NCBI GenBank assembly: GCA_964247975.1
Contig: CAXTWH010000002.1
Span: 134,323-198,322, forward strand
DNA length: 64,000 nucleotides
DNA from: KBS-96 sp964247975
GTDB taxonomy: Bacteria; Acidobacteriota; Terriglobia; Bryobacterales; Bryobacteraceae
Direction of reading: 5' to 3'
Shown here one piece after another: positions 24,732-34,124 of the stretch; positions within the stretch are counted from its first letter, which is position 1; each line of letters opens with the position of its first letter. Made by a program: the position numbers and the translations under genes. The notes beneath the pieces were generated by a model that searched no databases, was not told where the DNA came from, and saw only the letters and a list, made by a program, of their open reading frames with translations.

Positions 24732-26144
24732 TTAAGCTCCCGTTCCGGCGGTTCTGCTGCCGGAAGATTCAGGGCGGCCCAGCAGATAGCCTTGCACCGT
24801 GTCCACTCCCAGTTTTTTCAATTCTTCCAAAGCTTCGGTTGTTTCCACACCTTCCACCGTGACCTGCATGTTCAGTCCGTGGGCAAGCGCCACAATGCTG
24901 CGCAGAATGGGCAGAGTATTGGGGTTATTTTGAAAATCGCAGAGAAATGAGCGGTCCAGCTTCACTCCTGTTACCGGCAGTTCTTTCAACCAGGCCAGCG
25001 AAGAATAACCAACACCGAAATCGTCAATCACCACGGTAGCTCCGAGTTGGCGCAAACGCAGAATTTTGTCGGAAGATCGCTTGAAATCTGTAATGAGGGC
25101 AGATTCAGTGATTTCCAATTCCAGCAGTTCTCCCGGCAAGCCGGTTTGTTCGAGGCAATGCTCCACAGTGGTGGCAAAGTCGGTTTCGTTCAACTGCACT
25201 GCCGAAACATTGACCGCCACCCCAATACCCGCATCGCCGGTTTTCTGCCATGCTTGAGCCGTTTGGCAAGCTTCCTGCAGTACCCAACGGCCTAACGGAA
25301 TAATCAAGCCCGTTTGTTCCGCAATGGGAATAAAAGAAGCCGGCGAAATGGATCCTGTTTTCCGCGACTCCCAGCGCAGCAAAGCTTCGCGCCGGATAAC
25401 CTGTTCGGAACGAAGATCAATTTCCGGCTGGTAATTCAATCCGAACTGGCGTTCATCGAGAGCCTGTCTCATCCGCCACTCTAATTCAAGCCGCAGCTTG
25501 GATTCTTCCCGCCGCTCCAAACTGAACAGTTCAATTCGATTAGTTCCGGAGATTCCAGCCTGCGAAAGCGCAATCGACGATTGGTATAGCAGATCTTCCG
25601 CCGAGGTGGCATGAATTGGGTAAATGCTGATTCCTGCATTGGCCGACAGTTGAACGTGGTGTTCCACCAACTCGATCATGTCAAACGTTTCACCCAGAAT
25701 ATTCAATAAACGTTGAGCTGTTCTTAGAGCGTCCTCAACCTCGCTGAACGGCTCCAAGGCAACCGCGAAATTCACTGCGCCGACGCGCCCCAGCGCATCA
25801 GTCTGCTTCACTGCGGAATACAAACGGAAAGCGGCTTGGCGAATCAACACGTCGCCGAAGCGTGGTCCGAATGTCTGGTTTACCCGCTTAATGTCATTCA
25901 AGCCGATTTCGATAATGCCGGTAAGCTGTCCTTTGCGTTCGGCGGTCTCAATAACTGCCCGCACTTGTTGAATAAACAATTCTGCTTGCGGCAGCCCAGT
26001 CAAAGCATCGTACTCCTGCCTTTTAGCCAAAGCAGGTGAATGCAAAGCAAATGCATTCGGGAAAGGTGGAATCTGGTGACTTCCGGTACTGGAATGCAAA
26101 ACTTCCTGGAACATGCGTCGGAAACTCTGCCATACGGATTTCAC
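24732..26144 (-). CDS. Degenerate-GGDEF / EAL c-di-GMP phosphodiesterase
   Basis: A 470-residue cytoplasmic protein. A GGDEF domain (about 40-205) starts YDALTGLPQAELFIQQ but has GAVNF in place of GGDEF, so cyclase activity should be lost. The EAL domain (about 215-460) keeps REALLRW (EAL), NVSAVQL, ELEITESA, IDDFGVGYSSLAWL, KLDRSF, EGVET and QGYLLGRP, indicating an active phosphodiesterase that cleaves c-di-GMP. The N-terminal 40 residues have no recognised sensor. The degenerate GGDEF may bind GTP as an allosteric activator, as known for similar proteins. Confidence 0.88.
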   Translation of the reverse strand: MKSVWQSFRRMFQEVLHSSTGSHQIPPFPNAFALHSPALAKRQEYDALTGLPQAELFIQQVRAVIETAERKGQLTGIIEIGLNDIKRVNQTFGPRFGDVLIRQAAFRLYSAVKQTDALGRVGAVNFAVALEPFSEVEDALRTAQRLLNILGETFDMIELVEHHVQLSANAGISIYPIHATSAEDLLYQSSIALSQAGISGTNRIELFSLERREESKLRLELEWRMRQALDERQFGLNYQPEIDLRSEQVIRREALLRWESRKTGSISPASFIPIAEQTGLIIPLGRWVLQEACQTAQAWQKTGDAGIGVAVNVSAVQLNETDFATTVEHCLEQTGLPGELLELEITESALITDFKRSSDKILRLRQLGATVVIDDFGVGYSSLAWLKELPVTGVKLDRSFLCDFQNNPNTLPILRSIVALAHGLNMQVTVEGVETTEALEELKKLGVDTVQGYLLGRPESSGSRTAGTGA

Positions 26145-26430
26145 AAACCCTCCGTCAGATTTTGGTTGCCTAGCTGTTATAGTTCAATCTTTCTAACACA
26201 ATTTGCCCTGCAGCAAGGGCAAAACTGTATTTGTGCTGGTCTTCTATTAAGCAGAATGGTCCAGTGTACTTCAATTTCGTCCTCTGATCATCAGACTCGC
26301 TTAAATCGAGTTTTGATCGAAAAACAATTCTTGTAGTTTCCTAGTACGAAATTGAGTCTATTCAACAAATTGTAGTCTTCTTGGCCGCTGCTTGTTCTTC
26401 GCTGGCGGAACACATACAAACAATAAGGCT

Positions 26431-26925
26431 ATGCTTCAAATCCGCTCTGCCGTTCAGAATGATGTGCCGCTGATTTTATCTTTTATTCGCGAATTGGCGG
26501 AATACGAACGAGAGCCTCAAGCTGTTATCGCTACCGAAGAGGATTTGTTGCGCGACGGCTTCGGCCCGCAGCCGCGCTTCCAGTGCGCCATCGCGGAATG
26601 GGATCGCCAACCCGCAGGTTTTATTCTTTTCTTCTACAATTATTCAACTTGGGCCGGCCGCGCCGGATTGTATTTGGAAGATCTCTATGTCAGACCGCCG
26701 TTTCGGAAGAAAGGTATTGGGCGGGCTTTTTTCAGTTATCTAGCAGAACGAGCAGTCCAGGAAAACTTAGGGCGGGTAGCCTGGCAGGTTCTCGATTGGA
26801 ATCAGCCTGCGATTGAATTTTATCAGTCTTTGGGTGCAAAGCACATGGCCGAATGGCAAAGCATGCGCTTAACCGGCGAAGCGCTGCAACAAGCAGCCCG
26901 GCTTGCTCCTGGCAACAGAAGTTAA
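26431..26925 (+). CDS. GNAT acetyltransferase, diamine acetyltransferase-like
   Basis: A 164-residue GNAT enzyme that transfers acetyl from acetyl-CoA. Start ATG at 26431 gives the family N-terminus MLQIRSAVQNDVPLILSFI. The acetyl-CoA loop is RPPFRKKGIGRAFFSYL (Q/RxxGxG/A). It has ELAEYEREPQ and YLEDLYV blocks like spermidine/thialysine acetyltransferases, which points to amine substrates. An in-frame start at 26392 would only add an unrelated leader. Confidence 0.85.
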   Translation: MLQIRSAVQNDVPLILSFIRELAEYEREPQAVIATEEDLLRDGFGPQPRFQCAIAEWDRQPAGFILFFYNYSTWAGRAGLYLEDLYVRPPFRKKGIGRAFFSYLAERAVQENLGRVAWQVLDWNQPAIEFYQSLGAKHMAEWQSMRLTGEALQQAARLAPGNRS

Positions 26926-27057
26926 CCCTCCTCTTTACAGCAGTTTAAAGGAAATTTGGGTTTGTTTGTACTCTTCTGCGGTTCCGCTTAAAAACTGCTA
27001 TCCTGAGAAAAGATAACTGGTACTTTCCAGTTCAGATCCTCGGAGTTCCATTCCCTC

Positions 27058-28509
27058 TTGAAAATCGGATTCGTAAGTTTAGGCTGCCCGAAGAACCTTG
27101 TTGACACTGAAGTCATGATGGGTCAGCTTGCCGCTGGCGGCCACCAACTTGTTTCAGAACCTGCCGAAGCGGAAGTGATTGTTGTCAACACTTGCAGCTT
27201 CATCAACCCTGCCAAACAGGAATCAGTAGACACCATTCTGGAGATGGCGGAATACAAGAAAACCGGCAAAGCGCAGCGTTTGGTGGTGGCTGGTTGTTTG
27301 GTGGAACGCTTTCGGGATGAAATTCAAGCCAACATGCCGGAAGTGGATGCGGTTCTTGGTACTAATGAACTGGATCAGATTACTGCGCTCTGTGAAGGTA
27401 CTTCGCCCGCTGCGACGGAATACGCGCCCTACCTGTACCACGATCTGACCGCGCGCGTGTTAACCACCCCTCGGCATTCGGCGTACATCAAAATTGCGGA
27501 AGGCTGCGATCATCCTTGCACTTTCTGCATTATTCCCCAGTTTCGCGGCAAGTTTCGCAGCCGCCGCCTGGAAAGCGTAGTTTCGGAAGCTACCCGTTTA
27601 TTTGCGACCGGCGTTCGTGAAATTAACCTGATCGGCCAGGACACTACCTGTTATGGCGAAGACTTTGGTTTGAAAGATGGTTTGGCGCAGCTCCTCAGCC
27701 GTTTAGCGGAAATTCCGACTTCCGAGCCGCGCTGGATTCGTTTCTTGTACGCTTACCCGAATCGAGTAACCCAGCGTTTGCTCGATACCATTGCTCAACA
27801 TGAATCGCTGGTGAAGTATATCGACATTCCCTTGCAACATGCCGGCGCTGCTGTTTTAAAACGAATGAAGCGCGGCGCTCATGCCGATATTTTTCTGAAG
27901 CTGATTGAGAAAATCCGCCGTACCATTCCCGGCGTTACCGTCCGGACCAGTATGATTGTTGGTTTTCCTGGTGAAACCGAAGCGGATTTTCAGGAACTCT
28001 GCCAATTCGTGCAGGCTGCTCAATTCGATCGTTTAGGCGTTTTCTCTTACAGCGACGAGGAAACCAGCGGCAGCTACGCGCTGGACGGGAAAGTGGATGG
28101 GCGTACCATCTACCATCGCAAACGCCGCTTGATGGCGATTCAGCGGAAGATTTCTCAATCCCGGAACAAGCAGTTGATCGGAAGCGAGTTTCCGATATTA
28201 GTTGAAGGACCGTCCAAAGAAACTGATCTGCTTTGGGAAGGCCGCTTGCCTTCGCAGGCTCCTGAAATTGATGGTGTCTGCTTAATTAATGATTTTGGAC
28301 CCGCAGAACCGCAGGTAGGCGAAATACGCCGCCTTCGCATTACCGAAGCGCACGATTATGATTTAGTGGGAGAACTGGTGGATGGCGCCGAACAAGGGTT
28401 CAGCCGCCGGATGCAGGCGGGTAATCCGTTTGTGATTCTGCCGACGGCGTCCATTCCGAAATCTTTTCCGGCGGCGCGTCTTTCCACCGAATCTCCTTCC
28501 GGTGTCTAG
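27058..28509 (+). CDS. rimO: Ribosomal protein uS12 methylthiotransferase RimO
   Basis: A 483-residue radical-SAM enzyme that methylthiolates an aspartate of ribosomal protein S12. The N-terminal UPF0004 domain has GCPKNLVDTE and NTCSFINPA; the radical SAM cluster is GCDHPCTFC (C150, C154, C157), followed by IPQFRGKFRSR; a TRAM domain occupies about the last 70 residues before a short extension. The start is a TTG (27058). First gene of a tight operon: yacG overlaps or abuts it, and pgpA, an NHL gene and cinA follow. Confidence 0.95.
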   Translation: MKIGFVSLGCPKNLVDTEVMMGQLAAGGHQLVSEPAEAEVIVVNTCSFINPAKQESVDTILEMAEYKKTGKAQRLVVAGCLVERFRDEIQANMPEVDAVLGTNELDQITALCEGTSPAATEYAPYLYHDLTARVLTTPRHSAYIKIAEGCDHPCTFCIIPQFRGKFRSRRLESVVSEATRLFATGVREINLIGQDTTCYGEDFGLKDGLAQLLSRLAEIPTSEPRWIRFLYAYPNRVTQRLLDTIAQHESLVKYIDIPLQHAGAAVLKRMKRGAHADIFLKLIEKIRRTIPGVTVRTSMIVGFPGETEADFQELCQFVQAAQFDRLGVFSYSDEETSGSYALDGKVDGRTIYHRKRRLMAIQRKISQSRNKQLIGSEFPILVEGPSKETDLLWEGRLPSQAPEIDGVCLINDFGPAEPQVGEIRRLRITEAHDYDLVGELVDGAEQGFSRRMQAGNPFVILPTASIPKSFPAARLSTESPSGV

Positions 28510-28519
28510 GAACAGTGTT

Positions 28520-28717
28520 ATGCCTTCTGATCAATCTTCCAAAAAAATACAATGCCCTATCTGCCATAAGAAAGTTTCTTTGGATGATCCGAATATGCCC
28601 TTCTGCAGTGATCGATGCCGTCTGCTCGATTTAGGAAACTGGGCTTCGGAGCGCTATATAATTTCCACGCCCGTTAACCGCAACGATTTTGAAGACGAGT
28701 TCAGCGAAAGCGAATGA
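28520..28717 (+). CDS. yacG: DNA gyrase inhibitor YacG-like zinc protein
   Basis: A 65-residue zinc-binding protein with CPICHKKVSLD and FCSDRCRLLDLGNWASERY, the four-cysteine YacG pattern (CxxC...CxxxC) that binds GyrB. ATG at 28520 preferred; a GTG at 28502 would overlap rimO by 8 bp. Its last codons overlap the pgpA start by ATGA (28714-28717). Confidence 0.9.
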   Translation: MPSDQSSKKIQCPICHKKVSLDDPNMPFCSDRCRLLDLGNWASERYIISTPVNRNDFEDEFSESE

Positions 28718-29175
28718 AGCGTCTTGCCATTCTGATTTCCACGGTTTTCGGCTGCGGCCTCTTTCCGGTTGCGCCCGGAACCGCGGGGTCTCTGGCTGGC
28801 ATCGCATTAGCCGCACTCCTGTTGTACTTGAAATTCGGTCGTATCGCTTTACTGGTTTCCATTCTGGTTGTATTTCCTGTTGCGGTCTGGGCCGCTGGCG
28901 TTACGGAGCGCGTTTATCAGCGCCAGGATCCGGGCGAAGTTGTGGTTGATGAAGTTCTTGGGCAGTGGGTGACGCTGTTGGGAGCTTCCGTTTGGAATTG
29001 GAAAACTTTCTTAGCCGGATTCCTGCTGTTCCGCCTTTTCGACATCTGGAAGCCGCAGCCGGTTCGCGCAGCCGAGTCTCTGCCTGCGGGACTTGGTATC
29101 GTAGCCGATGACGTGCTGGCCGGGATTTATGGCGCCGTTATCTTGTATGTAGGGACTCAGTTGAGAATAATCTAA
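28714..29175 (+). CDS. pgpA: Phosphatidylglycerophosphatase A
   Basis: A 153-residue membrane phosphatase that converts phosphatidylglycerophosphate to phosphatidylglycerol. It keeps the family blocks GLFPVAPGTAGSLAG near the N-terminus, VVDEVLGQWV in the middle, RLFDIWKPQPVRAAE and GIVADDVLAGIYGA at the end, and three to four hydrophobic helices. Coupled to yacG by ATGA. Confidence 0.92.
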   Translation: MKRLAILISTVFGCGLFPVAPGTAGSLAGIALAALLLYLKFGRIALLVSILVVFPVAVWAAGVTERVYQRQDPGEVVVDEVLGQWVTLLGASVWNWKTFLAGFLLFRLFDIWKPQPVRAAESLPAGLGIVADDVLAGIYGAVILYVGTQLRII

Positions 29176-29176
29176 T

Positions 29177-30181
29177 ATGGCCACGAAAACCGAAGCCGCC
29201 CCCAAACCGAAAATCACCACCGTTCATCCTAATGCAGCCATCACCGGTGGCGATCTCCTGATCCGTGGCGAAGGATTCATGAATTCAGGCAGTTCTTCTG
29301 TCACGATCGGCGGCGAACCGGCTCATCTGGTCGTCACCGCGGATGCGCTGATTGTCGCTAAAGTTCCTGAATCTGCGGCTGCGGGCGACTTAATAGTGAA
29401 CAACGGCTCAGCGAAAAGCAAAACCTGGTCGTCTCACATCGGAATTCAGATTGCCGATAGCCTGCACCCGGTGGCGAATCCGGCAGTTGATGCGGAAGGA
29501 AATATTTATTCCACTTTCAGCGGATCGCGAGGGCAAAAGTCTCCGGTTTCCATCTACAAGATCGATACCAGTTTCACTTCCCGGCCCTTTGTCACCGATC
29601 TGATGAACCCCACCGGCTTGACATTCGACAGTTCCGGCCTGCTTTATGCTTCCAGCCGCTATGACGGCATTGTTTATCAGATCACGCCTACAGGCAATAT
29701 GTCAGTCTACGTGGAAGGCATGGGCGTAGCCACCGGAATTGCGTTTGATCGCGACGAAAATCTGTATGTCGGCGACCGCAGCGGCACGATTTTTAAAATC
29801 AGCCGCTCCCGCCAGATTTATGTTTTCGCCACTATTGAACCTTCCATTTCGGCCTATCATTTGTGCTTCGGCCCGGATGACTACCTGTACATTACCGGTC
29901 CCACCACATCCAGCTTCGATGCGCTTTATCGCATTTCCAAAAGCGGCGAAGTGGAAACGTTCTATCGCGGCTTGGGGCGTCCGCAGGGCATCGCGTTCGA
30001 CAGCGCAGGGCGGCTCCACGTGGCCGCTTCTTTGAAAGGGCGGCGCGGCGTAGTACGGTTTGACGGCAATGAGCCGGAGATTTTTGTTTCCGGCCCCGGC
30101 ATTGTCGGTTTAGCTTTTGCTCCTTCGCGGGACATGATTGTGGCGACCCAGAACTCTCTTTACCGCCTGGAACTGGATTAA
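29177..30181 (+). CDS. IPT/TIG plus NHL-type beta-propeller protein
   Basis: A 334-residue protein of unknown role. Residues 12-90 are an IPT/TIG immunoglobulin-like domain (PKITTVHPNAAITGGDLLIR, EGFMNSGSSSVTIGG). Residues 100-330 form an NHL/SMP-30-like propeller with repeats such as GLTFDSSGLLYASSR, GIAFDRDENLYVGD and GIAFDSAGRLHVAA. No signal peptide is evident, unlike most secreted propellers. It sits one base after pgpA and three before cinA, inside the rimO operon, a position that suggests a conserved but undefined housekeeping link. Confidence 0.82.
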   Translation: MATKTEAAPKPKITTVHPNAAITGGDLLIRGEGFMNSGSSSVTIGGEPAHLVVTADALIVAKVPESAAAGDLIVNNGSAKSKTWSSHIGIQIADSLHPVANPAVDAEGNIYSTFSGSRGQKSPVSIYKIDTSFTSRPFVTDLMNPTGLTFDSSGLLYASSRYDGIVYQITPTGNMSVYVEGMGVATGIAFDRDENLYVGDRSGTIFKISRSRQIYVFATIEPSISAYHLCFGPDDYLYITGPTTSSFDALYRISKSGEVETFYRGLGRPQGIAFDSAGRLHVAASLKGRRGVVRFDGNEPEIFVSGPGIVGLAFAPSRDMIVATQNSLYRLELD

Positions 30182-30184
30182 TTG

Positions 30185-31444
30185 ATGAAGCGCGCGGAAA
30201 TTATCGCCGTCGGCAGCGAACTGCTGACCGCCAAACGGGTCGATACAAATTCTCTTTTCATCACCGAACAGCTTAACCAGCTTGGCGTGGATGTTGCGGA
30301 AAAGCATGTAGTGCTCGATGAAATCGGACGCTTAACGCAGGCCATCCGCGAATCGCTCGAGCGGGTGGAGTTTGTGGTGTTAAGCGGCGGCTTGGGGCCG
30401 ACTGAAGACGATGTCACCAGAGCATCCGCCGCTGCCGCGCTCGGACGCGAACTGGTTTTTTCCGCCGAACTCGAAGCGATTCTGATTCGTCGTTTCGAAC
30501 AGATTAATCGCAAGATGACGGAAAACAATCGCCGCCAGACGTTCTTAATCGATGGGGCAGAAGCGCTTCCCAACCCGAATGGCACAGCGCCAGGCCAGTT
30601 TTACCAGACCGCAAAAGGCGGCGTTTGGCTGCTGCCCGGTCCGCCGCGCGAGTTAAAACCGATGGTGATTGACCATCTGGTGCCCAAGCTGAAACAACTG
30701 CTGCCGCCGCAGGTGCTTCGCACGCGCAGCTTCCGAGTTACAGGTATGGGTGAATCGGACTTGGACGCTTTGATCGCGCCTGTTTACACAAAGTATGCAA
30801 ACCCTACTACTACCATTCTTTTCGGAGCCGGCGACCTTTCGGTTACTTTGTTCGCCCGCTCCGAAACCGAACAGGAAGCGGATACTTTATTGAAAGAAGT
30901 AGGCGACCCGATTGCTGAACTGATCGGCGATCGCGCGTATTCGACGCAGGATGAACCGCTGGAAGTGGTGATTGGAAATCTGCTTCGGGAGCGGAAGGCT
31001 ACCGTGGCTACAGCCGAAAGCTGCACCGGCGGAATAGTGGCTTCGCGGTTAACGGAGTATGCAGGCAGTTCGGATTTCTTTAAAGCCGCTTTTGTGACCT
31101 ATACCAATGAACAGAAACAGTCTTTATTAGGCGTAGCGCGTGAATTGATTGAAACTCACACAGCGGTGAGCGAACCAGTCGCTGCGGCAATGGCGGAATG
31201 CGCGCGGCAGAAAACCGAATCCACTTACGCGCTTTCTGTGACCGGCTACGCGGGTCCTGGTGGCGGGACCGAGGAATCACCCATAGGCACCGTATTTATT
31301 GGAATTGCTACGCCTGACGGCACCCGCGTCAGACGCTTACGCTTTGGCGCTGATCGTATGCGCATCCGTCAATTAAGCGCACAATGGGCGCTTGACCTCT
31401 TGCGCCGCGCCATTCTGAATCTGCCGCTGCCGCATTCGCGCTAG
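30185..31444 (+). CDS. cinA: CinA-like competence/damage protein, NMN amidase
   Basis: A 419-residue protein of two domains. The N-terminal MoaB/MocF-like domain has MKRAEIIAVGSELL, VLSGGLGPTEDDVTR and LLPGPPREL; the C-terminal amidase domain has TVATAESCTGGIVASRLT and ALSVTGYAGPGGGTEE. Together they match CinA, which deamidates NMN to NaMN and hydrolyses ADP-ribose in other bacteria. ATG at 30185 chosen over TTG at 30182. Last gene of the rimO-yacG-pgpA-NHL-cinA run. Confidence 0.93.
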   Translation: MKRAEIIAVGSELLTAKRVDTNSLFITEQLNQLGVDVAEKHVVLDEIGRLTQAIRESLERVEFVVLSGGLGPTEDDVTRASAAAALGRELVFSAELEAILIRRFEQINRKMTENNRRQTFLIDGAEALPNPNGTAPGQFYQTAKGGVWLLPGPPRELKPMVIDHLVPKLKQLLPPQVLRTRSFRVTGMGESDLDALIAPVYTKYANPTTTILFGAGDLSVTLFARSETEQEADTLLKEVGDPIAELIGDRAYSTQDEPLEVVIGNLLRERKATVATAESCTGGIVASRLTEYAGSSDFFKAAFVTYTNEQKQSLLGVARELIETHTAVSEPVAAAMAECARQKTESTYALSVTGYAGPGGGTEESPIGTVFIGIATPDGTRVRRLRFGADRMRIRQLSAQWALDLLRRAILNLPLPHSR

Positions 31445-31446
31445 TT

Positions 31447-31812
31447 CTACGAACGGGCCGCCTGGCATTCCGCGCACGGGCAGATATCACGCAGATGGTC
31501 AAAAGAATAAATGCCGCTGTTGTGTCCGTCATTCCAGAAAATGCGAACTGCATAGCGCCCCACTTCCTCTACCGACTCCATTTTCAGCTTGGGCTTGTAC
31601 ATAGGAAACAGTTCGGGCTTGGAATGGCTGGTTTTCTGCGGTTCGGTTCCATGCGCGCCGGTGCAGGTTGCGCACGGACACTCATCACGCAATAGTTCCA
31701 GAGAATAACTGCTGTGGTGATCGTCTTTCCAGTCGATTTTAATTCCGTTAGATCTTGATATCGCAATATGCTCAGGCTCTATCGCCGTGGAATTTTGAAG
31801 TTCGTTTGTCAT
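31447..31812 (-). CDS. DUF971 protein (GBBH-like N-terminal domain)
   Basis: A 121-residue protein of the DUF971 family. It has the pattern IDWKDDHHSSYSLELLRDEC with cysteines CPCATC, and a second half AVRIFWNDGHNSGIYSF with CPCAEC, so it carries two CxC/CxxC sites able to bind zinc or an Fe-S centre. Related domains occur at the N-terminus of gamma-butyrobetaine hydroxylase and with Mrp/ApbC proteins. It is 17 bp downstream of the rsh gene on the same strand and convergent with cinA. Confidence 0.85.
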   Translation of the reverse strand: MTNELQNSTAIEPEHIAISRSNGIKIDWKDDHHSSYSLELLRDECPCATCTGAHGTEPQKTSHSKPELFPMYKPKLKMESVEEVGRYAVRIFWNDGHNSGIYSFDHLRDICPCAECQAARS

Positions 31813-31829
31813 AAAACTAGATGGTTTCT

Positions 31830-34040
31830 TTAAAGCGGAGCCTGCTGAATACGCTCAATATCCCGCACGCCGGGAATGCGGCGGAAAGCAGCCACTACCC
31901 GATCAAGCTGTTTTTTATCGCGCACATCCATTGTAATGTCCACAATAGCTGCTTCATCCGGGCGGCTCGAATCGGTACGGGCTTCCAAACTGCGAATGTT
32001 GCTGGACTCCGCCGAAAGAATGGAAGTGACTTGATTTAAAATGCCGGGGCGATCGTCGGTGTAAATAATAACCTTCACCGGAAGCGGTTCCGACGCGCTG
32101 CGCGCCCATTCCACCTCCACTTTGCGCTCCACTTCGTACATCAGGTTCTGCACGTTGGAGCACTGCGCCGAATGAACAGCTACACCTTTGCCGCGCGTAA
32201 TGTAACCTACGATCTGCTCACCGCGAATCGGATTGCAGCATTTTGCCCGGTACACCATCACCTGGCTGCTGCCGGTGACATAAATCGCTAAATCCCCATC
32301 GCCTAATGGAATACTTTTCCGTGTTTCCGCCGGCTTAGGAGCGGGTTCAACCGACGGAGCTTCCGGTAAAGGCTGATCGGGAGCAACTTTTTGCAGCACT
32401 TGGCGCGCGGAATAACGCCCGAAGCCTAACGCGGCGTACAAGTCTTCTGTTTTGCTGACGCCATACTCGGTCGCTACGCTTTCCAGGTCGTTTTTCGAAA
32501 TACGCCCCAAGTTAACGCCCAGACGGCGCGCTTCCCGTTCCAGCGACTTCTGCCCGATCTCCACCGCTTTCGCCCGCTCGGCAGCGTTAATAACGTGTTT
32601 GATTTTATTGCGGGCTTTGGAAGTTTTGATTATGTTCAGCCAGTCTTTGCTGGGCTGATGACCGGGCTGCGTTAATATTTCCACCACATCGCCGTTTTTC
32701 AGCGTGTAGCGCAGCGGCCGCAAAGTTCCATTAACCTTTGCGCCGACACAGGTATTGCCGACATCGGAGTGAATCGCATAGGCAAAATCTATCGGCGTGG
32801 CTTCGCGCGGCAGCACGATGACGCGCCCGCGCGGAGTAAATGTGTATACTTCTTCGGGGTAAAGATCCACCTTCAGGGTGGACATGAATTCCCCTGGATC
32901 GCGCATTTCGCGCTGCCATTCTACAAGTTGGCGCAGCCAGGCGATGCGCTGATCTTCGTCGCCGGAACTTTTGCGGCCTTCTTTGTATTTCCAATGTGCG
33001 GCAATACCTTCTTCCGCGATCCGGTGCATTTCTTCAGTTCGAATCTGCACTTCAATGGCATTGCCGCCGGGTCCGATCACTGAGGTATGAAGCGATTGGT
33101 ACAAGTTGGGCCGGGGAATCGCAATGAAATCTTTGATGCGGCCTGGAATCGGGTGCCATTCATTGTGGATCACGCCCAAAGCGGCATAACAATTTTTCAC
33201 CGAATCAGTGACAATGCGGACAGCCAGCAGATCGTAAACCTGATCGAGGCGGATTCGCTGCCGTTTCAGCTTCAGATACACAGAGTACGCGCGCTTCACG
33301 CGCCCATCCACGCGGGCAGGAATGTTTTCGCGGGCCAGCTTCTGCTCGATTTCGGTTCGGATCTCTTTCAGGTATTCTTCATTTTCCTGGCGCTTGGAGT
33401 CAATCTCGCGAATCAACTCAGCCGATGCTTCCGGCTCCAAAGCCTGAAAAGCTAAGTCTTCCAACTGGCCGCGCACTTTACCCATCCCCAAACGGTGCGC
33501 AATGGGAGCGTAAATGTCGATCGTTTCCTGAGCGATCCGCTCCTGCCGCTCCCGCGAAAGCGAGCTGATCGTCCGCATGTTGTGCAAACGGTCAGCCAGT
33601 TTCACAATCACCACGCGAATGTCGCTGGTCATCGCCAACAGCATTTTGCGAAGACTTTCCGCTTGCCGCTCCTCGCGATTTGCCAGATCGAGCTTAGTTA
33701 GTTTGGTAACGCCATCCACGCAGCGGGCGACATCTTCGCCAAAACCGGCGCGAATCTCATCCAGCTTGATGTTGGTATCTTCCACCGTGTCATGGAGAAG
33801 CCCTGTCACCAGACAAGTCAAATCCATCTGCATATCGGCAAGAATATGAGTCACCGCCAACGGATGAGCCATATACGGCTCGCCGGAAGCCCGTTTCTGG
33901 TCGCGGTGTTTATCGGTAGCCAGCCGGAAAGCCCGCTCCAGGGCCGAAAGGTCCTCTTTCGGCCTTGCTTGCTTTACTTTCTGTTCGAGGTGCTGGTACG
34001 ACTCCTCAAGGGACAACGGGGCCGTAACAATCGTAGACAT
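31830..34040 (-). CDS. Bifunctional (p)ppGpp synthetase/hydrolase (RSH)
   Basis: A 736-residue Rel/SpoT-type enzyme controlling the stringent response. The hydrolase HD pair is H83-D84 in LLHDTVEDT, so hydrolysis should be active. The synthetase region has RVKRAYSVYLKLKRQ and YQSLHTSVIGPGG. A TGS domain (VYTFTPRGRVIVLP) follows around residue 395, then a conserved Cys helical region (KCCNPIRGEQI) and a C-terminal ACT domain ending RIPGVRDIERI. Full length, single-copy in this window. Followed by a DUF971 gene. Confidence 0.94.
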   Translation of the reverse strand: MSTIVTAPLSLEESYQHLEQKVKQARPKEDLSALERAFRLATDKHRDQKRASGEPYMAHPLAVTHILADMQMDLTCLVTGLLHDTVEDTNIKLDEIRAGFGEDVARCVDGVTKLTKLDLANREERQAESLRKMLLAMTSDIRVVIVKLADRLHNMRTISSLSRERQERIAQETIDIYAPIAHRLGMGKVRGQLEDLAFQALEPEASAELIREIDSKRQENEEYLKEIRTEIEQKLARENIPARVDGRVKRAYSVYLKLKRQRIRLDQVYDLLAVRIVTDSVKNCYAALGVIHNEWHPIPGRIKDFIAIPRPNLYQSLHTSVIGPGGNAIEVQIRTEEMHRIAEEGIAAHWKYKEGRKSSGDEDQRIAWLRQLVEWQREMRDPGEFMSTLKVDLYPEEVYTFTPRGRVIVLPREATPIDFAYAIHSDVGNTCVGAKVNGTLRPLRYTLKNGDVVEILTQPGHQPSKDWLNIIKTSKARNKIKHVINAAERAKAVEIGQKSLEREARRLGVNLGRISKNDLESVATEYGVSKTEDLYAALGFGRYSARQVLQKVAPDQPLPEAPSVEPAPKPAETRKSIPLGDGDLAIYVTGSSQVMVYRAKCCNPIRGEQIVGYITRGKGVAVHSAQCSNVQNLMYEVERKVEVEWARSASEPLPVKVIIYTDDRPGILNQVTSILSAESSNIRSLEARTDSSRPDEAAIVDITMDVRDKKQLDRVVAAFRRIPGVRDIERIQQAPL

Positions 34041-34124
34041 TCCACTTCCACTCTATCTATTCAGGGTAGAACAGCCGAAGAATAGAAGCCTGGTTCGCCT
34101 GAAGAGTCTACTATTTAGATTCAA

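Noticed and set aside
33087..33455. 122-codon plus-strand ORF within the rsh gene
   Set aside because: Shadow of the rsh reading frame; no motif or start signal.
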